A stretch of DNA of 45,090 nucleotides. It comes from a virus. Position numbers and translations under genes: made by a program. The DNA is taken from IMG/VR virus record IMGVR_UViG_3300037041_001257, positions 1 through 45,090 of that record; one strand, written 5' to 3'. The notes under the pieces were generated by a model. It was not told where the DNA came from. It searched no databases and saw only the letters and a list, made by a program, of their open reading frames with translations. Position 1 is the stretch's first letter. Each line of letters begins with the position of its first letter. Below are positions 31,806 through 39,980 of this stretch, one piece after another.

Positions 31806-34543
31806 CAGAAATAAGAGTGAATCCTGTAGGTGTGACACCTATTCAAGTGAAGATTTTAAATCGTATGGGTATTCAAGGTCCTCAAGGCATAACTGGGACG
31901 ACAGGGCCTATCGGTCCAAGCGGAGGTCCCATCGGACCAACTGGTGATACTGGTCCCACAGGTCCGAGCGGAGGGCCTATCGGTCCCACAGGGCCAAGCG
32001 GTGAAAAGGGAGATACTGGGCCAAGTGGTCCCGCTGGTGGTCCAAAAGGAAATACAGGGCCTATCGGTCCAACTGGAGCCGATGGTTTTGTAGGATCAGA
32101 CGGGCCAACCGGTCCCACAGGTCCAAAAGGCGATACTGGGGTAACTGGGCCTAGCGATGGGCCTGCAGGTGAGACAGGAGAAAAAGGCGATACTGGGGTA
32201 ACTGGTCCAAAAGGCGATACTGGTGTTGGCGTTCAAGGTGTGCAAGGAGAAAAGGGTAATACTGGTCCCACAGGGCCTAGCGGAGCCGATGGTTTTGTAG
32301 GCTCAAATGGCGATACTGGGGTAACTGGTCCAAAAGGCGATACTGGGGTAACTGGTCCAAGCGGAACGAACGGCACAAATGGCAGCATAGGTCCGACAGG
32401 GCCAAGTGGAGCAACTGGAGCCGCCGGCACAGCTTCAGCCACAGGCGCCACAGGGCCTACAGGTCCAAGTGGGAATACTGGGGTGACAGGCGCAGGGATT
32501 CAAGGTCCTGCAGGGCCAAGCGGCAATACTGGAGCAACTGGACCAAGCGGTCCGAGTGGAGCAACTGGAGCCGCCGGCACAGCTTCAGCCACAGGCGCCA
32601 CAGGGCCTACAGGTCCAAGCGGGAATACTGGGGTGACAGGCGCAGGAATACAGGGGGCTGCAGGGCCTATCGGCAATACTGGGGCAACTGGACCAAGCGG
32701 GCCAAGTGGAGCAACCGGAGCAGCTGGTACAGCTTCAGCCACAGGCGCCACAGGGGCGACAGGGCCTAGCGGAACGAACGGCACAAATGGTAACACAGGG
32801 GCTACAGGTCCAAGCGGAGTAAATGGGTCATCAATCACTGGGAGCACTGGTCCAAGTGGGAATACAGGGCCGACAGGGCCAAGTGGTGCGACTGGTGAGC
32901 AAGGACAAAGTAGCGGTCAAATTTTATATTTTAACAATAATGCATCGGCTGATATTGCTGGATATGAAGTTCTAGGAAGATCGACAATAGGAACGCAAGT
33001 TGATGAGGTAATAACTGTAGGAGCTAACTCTAATGCTGAAGTAATAGTTGATTCATATGCGACAGTATTAGGCTTTCCCGATACTGTTTTAATACCAGCG
33101 GGACGTTGGCGTTTTAACATGCACCACTATGTGGACAATGCTACAAATATAACTAAAGCTATGTATCGTGTTTATAAACGGGCGTCTGATACAACTGAGA
33201 CACTTTTATTTTTTGCTGAATCTGCTGAAATAAACGCAACAACTCAAACCCTATATGTGACTGAATATTCTCAAGCGGCAGACATCACTCTTTTAACTAC
33301 AGACAGAATAGTTATTAAAGTTTTTGGAAAATCAGATAGAACGCCAGGTTCAATCCAATTTCATTTTGTTTATGCTGGCACAGCGAATGCTTCTAACATT
33401 GAGACGCCTCTATTTATCAAAGGCATTGTTGGTAATACAGGCGCCACAGGGCCTACAGGACCAAGCGGCAATACAGGGCCTAGCGGAAGTAATGGTTCTT
33501 CAGTTACAGGAAACACAGGACCTACAGGACCAAGTGGAAATGCGGGACCTACAGGACCAAGCGGCAATACAGGCATAACAGGTGCAATTGGAGAATCATT
33601 AGGCAAAAGATTGTATTTAAATAATACAAGCAGCGATATTTCAGGGTACAAAGTTTTGGGTTATTATCCTGATAGTTCCGCTCAAGCTACGCTCGTTACT
33701 GCTATTGGAAATAATGGCTATTCAAATGTACTAATAGCATCATTCGCAACACCTGTTGGTTATCCAAACGAGTATGCTTTACCAGACGGCTATTGGGATT
33801 TTAATATAAAATGTTCTCTATCAAATGGCAGCTATTATAATGTTTTAGTTTTTTATGTTTATAAAAGATCAAGCGCAGGGGTAGAGAGCGAACTATTTTA
33901 TTTAGAGACTGGACTAATATCAAATACCACATTGCAAAATGTGAATTTCAGATATCAAATTTCAAGCGGCTACTCATTAGATCCAACTGATAGAATCGTG
34001 GTAAAAGTTTATGCTAAAAGCGATGTCTCTGGCTCTACAATAAACATTAGTACAGTTATTGGTGGGTATCAGAATTTATCATACGTTCAAACTACTTTAA
34101 ATGTTATCGGGAGCAATGGAGTAACAGGTCCAAGTGGCCCCACAGGGCCTAGCGGAAGTAATGGTAGCACAGGCGCCACAGGGCCTAGCGGACCAAGCGG
34201 CAATACTGGAGTTACAGGTCCAACTGGTACAGAGACATATTTAAATACAACAACACCAGGATCAACTGAGACAATAAACTTTGATAATGGATCTATTCAA
34301 AGGCTTGTTCTAGACGCTGATACAGCTATTACACTCTCAACTTCAGCTACGGCGGCATCTTATCTTTTGATTGTAGTTCAACCAGCTAGTGGGGTAGCTC
34401 GTGTTCCAACATGGGTGTCAACTATCGAATGGGCTGGAGGCACAGCGCCTACTTTTTCAACTGCTAATAATTCAATAGATATAGTTACCCTTTGCCGTGC
34501 AAATAGCACTTGGTTCGGGATGTTTAACTTAGATTTTAAGTGA
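31802..34543 (+). CDS. Long collagen-like tail fibre
   Basis: 913 residues. After a short N-terminal anchor (1-20) there is a Gly-X-Y region to about residue 378, with Pro/Thr/Ser triplets and Lys-Gly-Asp-Thr variants. Next is a beta-sandwich domain (about 380-545, starting [20 protein letters not shown]), a collagen linker, a second similar domain (about 600-765, starting [20 protein letters not shown]), another linker and a C-terminal domain (about 810-913). The two beta domains are homologous to each other. The protein should be a trimeric fibre with knobs, the main host-contact organelle. The repeats make it prone to copy-number change. Confidence 0.9.
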   Translation: MTEIRVNPVGVTPIQVKILNRMGIQGPQGITGTTGPIGPSGGPIGPTGDTGPTGPSGGPIGPTGPSGEKGDTGPSGPAGGPKGNTGPIGPTGADGFVGSDGPTGPTGPKGDTGVTGPSDGPAGETGEKGDTGVTGPKGDTGVGVQGVQGEKGNTGPTGPSGADGFVGSNGDTGVTGPKGDTGVTGPSGTNGTNGSIGPTGPSGATGAAGTASATGATGPTGPSGNTGVTGAGIQGPAGPSGNTGATGPSGPSGATGAAGTASATGATGPTGPSGNTGVTGAGIQGAAGPIGNTGATGPSGPSGATGAAGTASATGATGATGPSGTNGTNGNTGATGPSGVNGSSITGSTGPSGNTGPTGPSGATGEQGQSSGQILYFNNNASADIAGYEVLGRSTIGTQVDEVITVGANSNAEVIVDSYATVLGFPDTVLIPAGRWRFNMHHYVDNATNITKAMYRVYKRASDTTETLLFFAESAEINATTQTLYVTEYSQAADITLLTTDRIVIKVFGKSDRTPGSIQFHFVYAGTANASNIETPLFIKGIVGNTGATGPTGPSGNTGPSGSNGSSVTGNTGPTGPSGNAGPTGPSGNTGITGAIGESLGKRLYLNNTSSDISGYKVLGYYPDSSAQATLVTAIGNNGYSNVLIASFATPVGYPNEYALPDGYWDFNIKCSLSNGSYYNVLVFYVYKRSSAGVESELFYLETGLISNTTLQNVNFRYQISSGYSLDPTDRIVVKVYAKSDVSGSTINISTVIGGYQNLSYVQTTLNVIGSNGVTGPSGPTGPSGSNGSTGATGPSGPSGNTGVTGPTGTETYLNTTTPGSTETINFDNGSIQRLVLDADTAITLSTSATAASYLLIVVQPASGVARVPTWVSTIEWAGGTAPTFSTANNSIDIVTLCRANSTWFGMFNLDFK
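32390..32850 (+). repeat. 150-bp tandem repeat within the collagen region (three units)
   Basis: The marker block with GCAACTGGAG (or GCAACCGGAG) starts at 32411, 32561 and 32711, giving an exact period of 150 bases (50 residues). The copies differ at scattered, largely silent positions. The unit encodes [20 protein letters not shown] and about 30 more residues. Such repeats let fibre length vary by recombination or slippage. Confidence 0.85.
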
Positions 34544-34552
34544 GAACTTTTT

Positions 34553-35512
34553 ATGTCTATTAATTGTTGGATGCAAAAGAGAGTGATCGCAGATACAGGA
34601 TACACTATTTATCTAGGTACTGGTCTTAATTATGGTGGTGCTTTAAAAAGAAGCACTAACTATGGATCTAGTTGGTCTACACTTGGGACATTTGATACTA
34701 GAATACGTTGTGTTGCTGTAAATAGCGGAGCAATTGTGGTTGGCATTTTGTATGCATGGTCACAGTGTTCAACAGATGGGGGGGCAAACTGGGCTGAAAT
34801 TGATGTATTTATGTCAGCTAATATTAAAGTATTTAATGATGTTTTTTATACTGTGAGTGATTCTTATACCAGTGGACTATGGACATCTTCAAATGGGACT
34901 ACATGGACGCAAAATAATCAAATTACAGCAAATTGCTATGATGTTTTTGTAGTCGGCACAAATATCTATGTGGCTGGAGAAGATGGTCTCTACATATCAA
35001 CTAATTCAGGGACATCGTTTTCTAAAAAAACAACTTCAGATGGATTAGGTTCTAACAATGTCTATTCTGTTTTAGTCGCGGGATCTACAATATGGGTAGG
35101 TACTGCTGGTGGAGTATCTAAATCGACAGATGGAGGAGCATATTTTACAAATTATACAACTTCAGATGGGCTTGCGGATAATTTTTCATACAGATTAGAA
35201 TATGACACGGTAGCTGGAATTATATATTCAGTAAAAAATGATCAAGATGCGGGATTATCATATTCAACTAATGAGGGCATAACATGGGGGTATATGAATT
35301 TAAATATTTTGATATTTGGAGCGCAATCTTTAAATGCTCTTGCTTTTAAAAATGGTAGAATTTACGTCGCAGGATCTGGCCATGATGATCCTGGAAACGT
35401 AATGGGATATTCAGATAATCAAGGCTCGTCTTGGTCCTATATTACAAAAACAACAATTGCTGCCATTGATGAGCAAGAAGTTACAGCTGGCAATTCAATC
35501 TTTATAATTTAG
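34553..35512 (+). CDS. Asp-box (BNR-like) beta-propeller protein
   Basis: 319 residues. Repeated Asp-box-like motifs: RSTNYGSSWSTL, STDGGANWAEI, SSNGTTWTQN, STNSGTSFSKK, STDGGAYFTNY, STNEGITWGYM and SDNQGSSWSYI, seven in regular spacing, which fits a seven-bladed propeller related to sialidase/VPS10-type folds. The catalytic Arg triad of sialidase is not evident, so carbohydrate binding is likelier than cleavage. It has no signal peptide. It follows the collagen-like fibre by nine bases and is probably a fibre tip or a second receptor binder. Confidence 0.8.
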   Translation: MSINCWMQKRVIADTGYTIYLGTGLNYGGALKRSTNYGSSWSTLGTFDTRIRCVAVNSGAIVVGILYAWSQCSTDGGANWAEIDVFMSANIKVFNDVFYTVSDSYTSGLWTSSNGTTWTQNNQITANCYDVFVVGTNIYVAGEDGLYISTNSGTSFSKKTTSDGLGSNNVYSVLVAGSTIWVGTAGGVSKSTDGGAYFTNYTTSDGLADNFSYRLEYDTVAGIIYSVKNDQDAGLSYSTNEGITWGYMNLNILIFGAQSLNALAFKNGRIYVAGSGHDDPGNVMGYSDNQGSSWSYITKTTIAAIDEQEVTAGNSIFII

Positions 35513-35536
35513 GTATTATATGTAATTCATCCATAG

Positions 35537-35560
35537 TATAATTCACGCAACAATTATAAT
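35537..35560 (+). promoter_or_regulatory. AT-rich inverted repeat with two -10-like boxes
   Basis: TATAATT (35537-35543) and AATTATA (35552-35558) form a perfect inverted repeat with an eight-base loop. TATAAT occurs at 35537-35542 and 35555-35560. No convincing -35. It lies in the only larger gap (71 bases) of the late tail operon and may start a transcript for the glycosyltransferase pair. Confidence 0.4.
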
Positions 35561-35583
35561 ATTTTTACGGGAAGGATATCTAA

Positions 35584-36633
35584 GTGGATCATTTTAATAA
35601 TATCTATAAATGGGATATTGAACAGCTCCCCCACCGAGACTTAAAAGTAGTCACAATGGTCAGTAACCCGATTCGATTTAAGACACGCTACAACCTCTAT
35701 AGACGCTTTGCAAAGCATATGGAGGATAGTGGTGTCGATCTTATCACAGTAGAGATACAGCAAGGCGAACGTCCATTTGCAGTTACAGACGCTAACAATC
35801 CAAATCACGTACAACTCAGAACATACACAGAGATATGGTTAAAAGAATGCGCTCTTAATTTAGCTGCAAAGCGCCTTTATGAGCTACACCCTGACTGGAA
35901 ATACCTTGCTTGGATTGACGCAGACATTCAGTTTTTAAACCCTGGGTGGGCTGCAGAGGCTCTCTCAATACTTCAGCGTTTTAGAGTGATTCAACTTTGG
36001 TCAACTGCAATCGACCTTGATTACAAAATGAATCCTATTCAGACGATAAAATCATTTGCATGGTGCCATTGGGAATCTCTCAGAAATCCAGAGACTATGG
36101 GTGTATTCGTTAATGGGAAGCATGAGTTTAATAAGGGAATTCCAGACTGGAAAATGTATGCAGCGATAGTAAAACCATTCTGGCATTCAGGCTTCGCATG
36201 GGCAATGAGACGAGAAGTTTACGAGAATTTAGGGGGGTGTTATGATGGCGGTATTTTTGAGACAGGGATTTTAGGATCTGGGGATCATCACATGGCCCTT
36301 GCATTCATAAATGAAGTAGAGAGATCTTTACCAAAAACAATCAATAAACGCTACCTAGATTTGCTGTTAGAATATCAAAATCGCTGTAATAAATTCGTGC
36401 AACGTGAATTGGGCTATATTGACGGTGGTATCACGCATTATTTTCATGGCACAAAGCAAAATAGAGGCTACCGCACACGATGGTCAATCTTAGCTGATAA
36501 TAAATTTGATCCAACATATGACCTTAAACGAGATAAGAATGGACTTTTCACTTTGACGGATCGCAGTATAAAACTACGTGATGATATCAAGCTTTATTTT
36601 GAGAGCCGAGATGAGGATAACCCAAATACTTAG
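35584..36633 (+). CDS. Glycosyltransferase, GT-A-like (phage tail-module type)
   Basis: 349 residues with a GTG start at 35584, preceded by GGGAAGGAT. Core motifs: DLKVVTMVSNPIRFKTRYNL, ECALNLAAKRL, and the DxD-like LAWIDADIQFLNPGW. A His/Gly-rich C-terminal part (GILGSGDHHMALAFI, ITHYFHGTKQNRGY) is typical of this phage glycosyltransferase family. No signal peptide. Likely partner of the next gene. Probable acceptors are virion proteins or a host glycan. Confidence 0.8.
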   Translation: MDHFNNIYKWDIEQLPHRDLKVVTMVSNPIRFKTRYNLYRRFAKHMEDSGVDLITVEIQQGERPFAVTDANNPNHVQLRTYTEIWLKECALNLAAKRLYELHPDWKYLAWIDADIQFLNPGWAAEALSILQRFRVIQLWSTAIDLDYKMNPIQTIKSFAWCHWESLRNPETMGVFVNGKHEFNKGIPDWKMYAAIVKPFWHSGFAWAMRREVYENLGGCYDGGIFETGILGSGDHHMALAFINEVERSLPKTINKRYLDLLLEYQNRCNKFVQRELGYIDGGITHYFHGTKQNRGYRTRWSILADNKFDPTYDLKRDKNGLFTLTDRSIKLRDDIKLYFESRDEDNPNT

Positions 36634-36643
36634 GGCTTAAATA

Positions 36644-37447
36644 ATGAAAAATCAGCAGCAAAGAATCTTAGAAAACAATAGAAGGGTACTTCAGAGAATG
36701 CAAAGTGAGAATGATACACTGATGGTAGTTGAGCAAGATAAGACATGGTTCCCTCCACATCCAATGAAGGAAAAATTCGACCTTACTCGAACTATTGTTG
36801 ATGTGATTATACCAGCTAAAACATGCGGGAAAACGCTCCCCATGATGATAAATTGCATTAGATCATTACGGGAATCTGAAGAAAAGATCCAATTCAATAT
36901 CATCGTGATTGAATCAGGTGATAGCATCATTGAGGTAGGGCAAGATGAGACAATAAAATATCCCAATGATAAATTTTGTTATAATCATGCTTTGAATCTA
37001 GGCCTGGATATCACTTCAAATGATTGGGTCGTACTTGCGAATAATGATCTAGTCTTTAAGCCTGGGTGGATGAATGAGATAATCATTGCTCGAAATTTGC
37101 GAAAAGATATTGAATCATTCTCACCTTGGAACGACATGTGGGACTGGCATTCTAGGTATTATGGCAACATGTATCCCGATGTTATTGAGGGCTATCGTAT
37201 CGGTATTGAGCTAGCTGGATGGTGTATTGTTGCTAGACGAAGGATTTTTGAAAAGGTAAAATTAAGTGAACGTGTCAATTTTTGGTACTCTGACAATGTC
37301 TATGCTGATGATCTAATGAGACATGGAATTAAACATGCGCTTGTAACGAGATCTAAAGTTGACCATATTGTATCACAAACTCATGTCGTATCGGCTGAAG
37401 AATCTGAAGCCTCAAAAGAGGAATATCTGAATAACACGGAGACCTAA
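36644..37447 (+). CDS. Glycosyltransferase family 2-like
   Basis: 267 residues. VDVIIPAKTCGKTLPMMINC, FNIIVIESGD, FCYNHALNLGLD, and the metal site VVLANNDLVFKPGWMNEI are GT2-like. The C-terminal AGWCIVARRRIFEKV and DNVYADDLMRHG complete the usual acceptor-side pattern. N-terminal 45 residues form a basic, Gln-rich helix. It starts 10 bases after the previous glycosyltransferase. Confidence 0.85.
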   Translation: MKNQQQRILENNRRVLQRMQSENDTLMVVEQDKTWFPPHPMKEKFDLTRTIVDVIIPAKTCGKTLPMMINCIRSLRESEEKIQFNIIVIESGDSIIEVGQDETIKYPNDKFCYNHALNLGLDITSNDWVVLANNDLVFKPGWMNEIIIARNLRKDIESFSPWNDMWDWHSRYYGNMYPDVIEGYRIGIELAGWCIVARRRIFEKVKLSERVNFWYSDNVYADDLMRHGIKHALVTRSKVDHIVSQTHVVSAEESEASKEEYLNNTET

Positions 37448-37450
37448 ATT

Positions 37451-37627
37451 ATGATCTTTTTTATGTCGGCAACAATTATAACAATTAGTAGCGCAATTAT
37501 CTTTTTTATCGGTCTAACAATGTATATCCGTACAAGTCATCATTCTAAGAGATTCAAACAAAACAAAAAAAAAATGTACCACTGGGACGGTAAAGGGTAT
37601 TATCAAAAGATACTCAAAAAATTATAG
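37451..37627 (+). CDS. 58-residue membrane protein, holin-like
   Basis: One N-terminal hydrophobic helix (IFFMSATIITISSAIIFFIG, 2-21) is followed by a basic tail rich in Lys (KRFKQNKKKM, then KGYYQKILKKL). The architecture, one or two helices plus a positive tail, fits small holins or antiholins at the end of late operons. The RBS is weak, and the start lies three bases after the upstream stop, so coupling is probable. Confidence 0.55.
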   Translation: MIFFMSATIITISSAIIFFIGLTMYIRTSHHSKRFKQNKKKMYHWDGKGYYQKILKKL

Positions 37628-37637
37628 GCGGTGCAAA

Positions 37638-37865
37638 ATGTTGGACGGGGCAGGGGCAGATTTAATGGCAGCATGTGGATCGATTGTTGCTACCTCAGCC
37701 ACATTGACAGGGATGTTTTATAAGCGAATTCAAAGCAGCGAAAATAAATTTCATTCTGCTTTAGAAGAATTGAATAAGAAGTTGAATCGTATCGATAAAA
37801 ATCTTGCTGTGAATACAGCTTTTATTGATCAAATATTAAACAAAAGGAGAGATGAAAAATGGTAA
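37638..37865 (+). CDS. Small membrane/coiled-coil protein, holin- or Rz-like
   Basis: 75 residues. A hydrophobic N-terminal part (AGADLMAACGSIVATSATLTG, 5-25) is followed by a coiled-coil-like segment (ENKFHSALEELNKKLNRIDK). This matches XhlA-type or i-spanin-like architectures. AGGCGG precedes the ATG. Candidate lysis helper, based on layout only. Confidence 0.55.
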   Translation: MLDGAGADLMAACGSIVATSATLTGMFYKRIQSSENKFHSALEELNKKLNRIDKNLAVNTAFIDQILNKRRDEKW

Positions 37866-38113
37866 ATGAAACTGAAAAACAAGGCATTGATGAGATTTTA
37901 AAAGTGATTGACGTAGCAAAAGGTAACATTTTTTCACTAGCTGCAATTGACTGGGATGTATTCGCAGCACAATGCAAAGATCTTGATAAGGAGGAAGATG
38001 TAGATGTAATCATCGAAGTGGGTAAAGCTGTTATCGAGATTATCGCAATGTTTGGTACAAGTGGGCTGAGTGTAGGAGTAAAGCTGTTATCGAAGGCTTT
38101 GTTTAAAGTATAG
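37859..38113 (+). CDS. Small hypothetical protein with hydrophobic C-terminus
   Basis: 84 residues. The first half is acidic (EQGIDEILKVIDVAKGNIF and KDLDKEEDVDVI), the second half is hydrophobic (AVIEIIAMFGTSGLSVGVKLL). It overlaps the previous gene by seven bases. Last gene of the late operon, before a terminator. Possibly part of the lysis set. Confidence 0.55.
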   Translation: MVNETEKQGIDEILKVIDVAKGNIFSLAAIDWDVFAAQCKDLDKEEDVDVIIEVGKAVIEIIAMFGTSGLSVGVKLLSKALFKV

Positions 38114-38217
38114 AATGATTGCGCTGAATATGTTTAACCACAGCACTACGCACAAATAAAGACCAAAACACTTTAATGCTGTAATCAAATTACTCTCAAA
38201 TAATCCTACAAATCCAG

Positions 38218-38252
38218 AGGCGCAAAGAGCGCCTACCAGATCCTTTTTTTTT
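38218..38252 (+). terminator. Terminator-like hairpin at end of the late operon
   Basis: AGGCGC (38218-38223) pairs with GCGCCT (38229-38234) around AAAGA; nine Ts follow at 38244-38252, nine bases away from the stem. It separates the converging late and early operons. The T-run is rather distant, so efficiency is uncertain. The gap 38114-38262 holds nothing else clear. Confidence 0.55.
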
Positions 38253-38262
38253 ACCAAGGGAT

Positions 38263-38601
38263 TCATTCGCCCTCATCTTCAAAAACGTCTTCAACTTCTG
38301 ATTCAGTCTCATCAGCTTTATTTTTAGATACTCTTTTCTTGCGCTGTGGTGCTCTCTCATAATCAGATTCAAATACATTTTCATTGCATGTATATAGTTC
38401 GCCTTGATTACCACGAATGATATAATCAGACTTAAAGCATACTTCAATGCCTTCAGCCGTATGAATCGTAATAGCCTCTTCAGGGCAATCGCCGCCAGTC
38501 CATTTGATTCTCATATCATTCTTTAGGCATTCGATGATAGCGCCTTGATACTGAATCACGTCAACAACAACTGGCTTTTTTACAAATCGTTCAAATTTCA
38601 T
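38263..38601 (-). CDS. Conserved phage protein (PGDY-like) with acidic tail
   Basis: 112 residues. KFERFVKKPVVVDVIQYQG, IEVCFKSDYIIRGNQGELYTCNENVFESDYE follows the pattern of small conserved phage proteins in which the start reads KPVxVxAxQ and later GDWIIRGVKGEFYPC. The tail is charged: KKRVSKNKADETESEVEDVF. Function unknown. Last gene of the early operon. Confidence 0.7.
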   Translation of the reverse strand: MKFERFVKKPVVVDVIQYQGAIIECLKNDMRIKWTGGDCPEEAITIHTAEGIEVCFKSDYIIRGNQGELYTCNENVFESDYERAPQRKKRVSKNKADETESEVEDVFEDEGE

Positions 38602-38852
38602 TTTACTTTCCTTCTCAACTTTGTTTTTACTTCTTTTGGAGGATGACCAAGAACCGCCTCAGTTACCCTAATTCCTTTTAACTCAATCCATGAACGGATT
38701 TTACAGATTGAAATATTAAGATCTTTACACGCTGCCGATCGATTACCATTGTTACGCTCCAACGCAACTTCGATCCATGCTTTATCGATTAGTTCGAGAG
38801 ATCCACCAGGGATTTTTCTCAAGTGATGTTTGACAAGATCTATTTCGCTCAT
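38598..38852 (-). CDS. Fis-like HTH protein
   Basis: 84 residues. The segment WIEVALERNNGNRSAACKDLNISICKIRSWI is the Fis/HTH_8-type helix-turn-helix (as at the C-terminus of NtrC-like proteins). A Lys-rich tail (PPKEVKTKLRRKVK) may help DNA binding. ATGA overlaps on both sides. Likely a transcription regulator. Confidence 0.72.
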   Translation of the reverse strand: MSEIDLVKHHLRKIPGGSLELIDKAWIEVALERNNGNRSAACKDLNISICKIRSWIELKGIRVTEAVLGHPPKEVKTKLRRKVK

Positions 38853-39250
38853 TTTTTTTTAACCTCACCATCGTTTAACGTGTATGCCACAATTTTCTTA
38901 GTAACTTCTTTACTCCAAAAAGCAACACTTCCTGAAGTGATCATTTGAAGCTTATCACCTAGAATATCTTCATACTTTACCTTGCATGGGTAGAACACAG
39001 TATCAGCTGGGCGACATGGGAAGTGGCTTTTAGTGGCCAATATCCCGATGTCTTTAATTTCAGCCCTATCGATAGGGTTTACTAACACAGTATCAGTAGT
39101 TTTGTCGTGTACTAACTCTACAAATTGCGCTCCACAATAGTACATATCCATAAGATCGAGCACTTTTACTTTAGTCGCTTTGCCTATACAGTTAGAGCAA
39201 CCTTTTGAAGCGCAAATGTCACATTGATTGTTGTTGCCTTTGTAGTTCAT
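38849..39250 (-). CDS. Hypothetical protein with N-terminal zinc-finger-like motif
   Basis: 133 residues. CDICASKGCSNC (10-21) could hold one zinc (CxxC...CxxC). The rest is a beta-rich domain (VELVHDKTTDTVLVNPID, ILATKSHFPCRPADTVFYPC). It is the first of three consecutive Cys-rich genes. Not recognised. Confidence 0.65.
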   Translation of the reverse strand: MNYKGNNNQCDICASKGCSNCIGKATKVKVLDLMDMYYCGAQFVELVHDKTTDTVLVNPIDRAEIKDIGILATKSHFPCRPADTVFYPCKVKYEDILGDKLQMITSGSVAFWSKEVTKKIVAYTLNDGEVKKK

Positions 39251-39759
39251 AATTTATTTAGTACCTTCTTTTCATAGGCTCGGAATGCTGTTTTGATACA
39301 AGATTCACATAATACTTTTCCTGTATCTTGTCTCTCAATAGCGAGACCATTTAGTTCTAAATCTTCCTCGCAAATATCACATGTAAGTTGATGATCGGCT
39401 ACTTCTAATTTAGGGAGTGAATCTTCATGCTCTTTTTCTAGTTCATCAAGGCTCTTTAAAGCATGAGTAACGTCATCTATCTCTTCTAAGTAATTATCAC
39501 AAGATCCAAATGGTTTAATATGATGCCTAGTAACATCACAAAACGATCCATCCCAATGCTCACATGTACAACAAATACGATGATCTTTAATAGTATATCC
39601 TGGAGGTAAAAACACTGAAAATTCATATGAATGACATCTATATCTAGCAGCCTCAACATCATCAAAAAACTTAATTTCTTCAAGACGATGACGGGTACAT
39701 TTTAAATCCTTAAGATGACAACAATGTAAACACGATACTGATTTTTCTACATATTTCAT
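39247..39759 (-). CDS. Cys/His-rich putative zinc protein
   Basis: 170 residues with about 15 cysteines. Clusters: CLHCCHLKDLKC (about 10-21), CCTCEHWDGSFC (about 64-75), and the C-terminal CDICEEDLELNG...CESC (DksA/TraR- or RING-like spacing). This suggests several zinc sites. Could bind nucleic acid or protein. Operon position between two other Cys-rich genes. Confidence 0.65.
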   Translation of the reverse strand: MKYVEKSVSCLHCCHLKDLKCTRHRLEEIKFFDDVEAARYRCHSYEFSVFLPPGYTIKDHRICCTCEHWDGSFCDVTRHHIKPFGSCDNYLEEIDDVTHALKSLDELEKEHEDSLPKLEVADHQLTCDICEEDLELNGLAIERQDTGKVLCESCIKTAFRAYEKKVLNKL

Positions 39760-39980
39760 TCTTCTATTTCCTCAAAAGTGAGCGGACACCATTTGGGGAA
39801 TCCTGTATCCCCTAATGTTAGCGCACTACATTTATGTTCATGTCCAAAAATTCTACAATATGATACTTGCACCATCTCTTTTTTCTTAGGACTGAATGAG
39901 GTTGCCCATTCGTAAAACGGACAATCTTCTCTGTGATCAGCCTTAAATGTAAAGTTGACAGTGTATATTTTTTTGGTCAT
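39756..39980 (-). CDS. Small Cys-containing protein
   Basis: 74 residues. CPFYEWATSFSPKKKEMVQVSYC, HKCSA and WCPL give four spaced cysteines. It overlaps the annealing-protein stop (TAATG) and the following Cys-rich gene (ATGA). Family unknown. Confidence 0.6.
   Translation of the reverse strand: MTKKIYTVNFTFKADHREDCPFYEWATSFSPKKKEMVQVSYCRIFGHEHKCSALTLGDTGFPKWCPLTFEEIEE

Noticed and set aside
31882-32847. Several Pro/Val/Gly-rich minus-strand frames
   Set aside because: They are the complement of the collagen repeat and follow its period; no RBS or domain.
34553-35512. Active sialidase
   Set aside because: Asp-boxes are present but I do not see the conserved Arg triad or the FRIP-like motif, so only a propeller fold is claimed.
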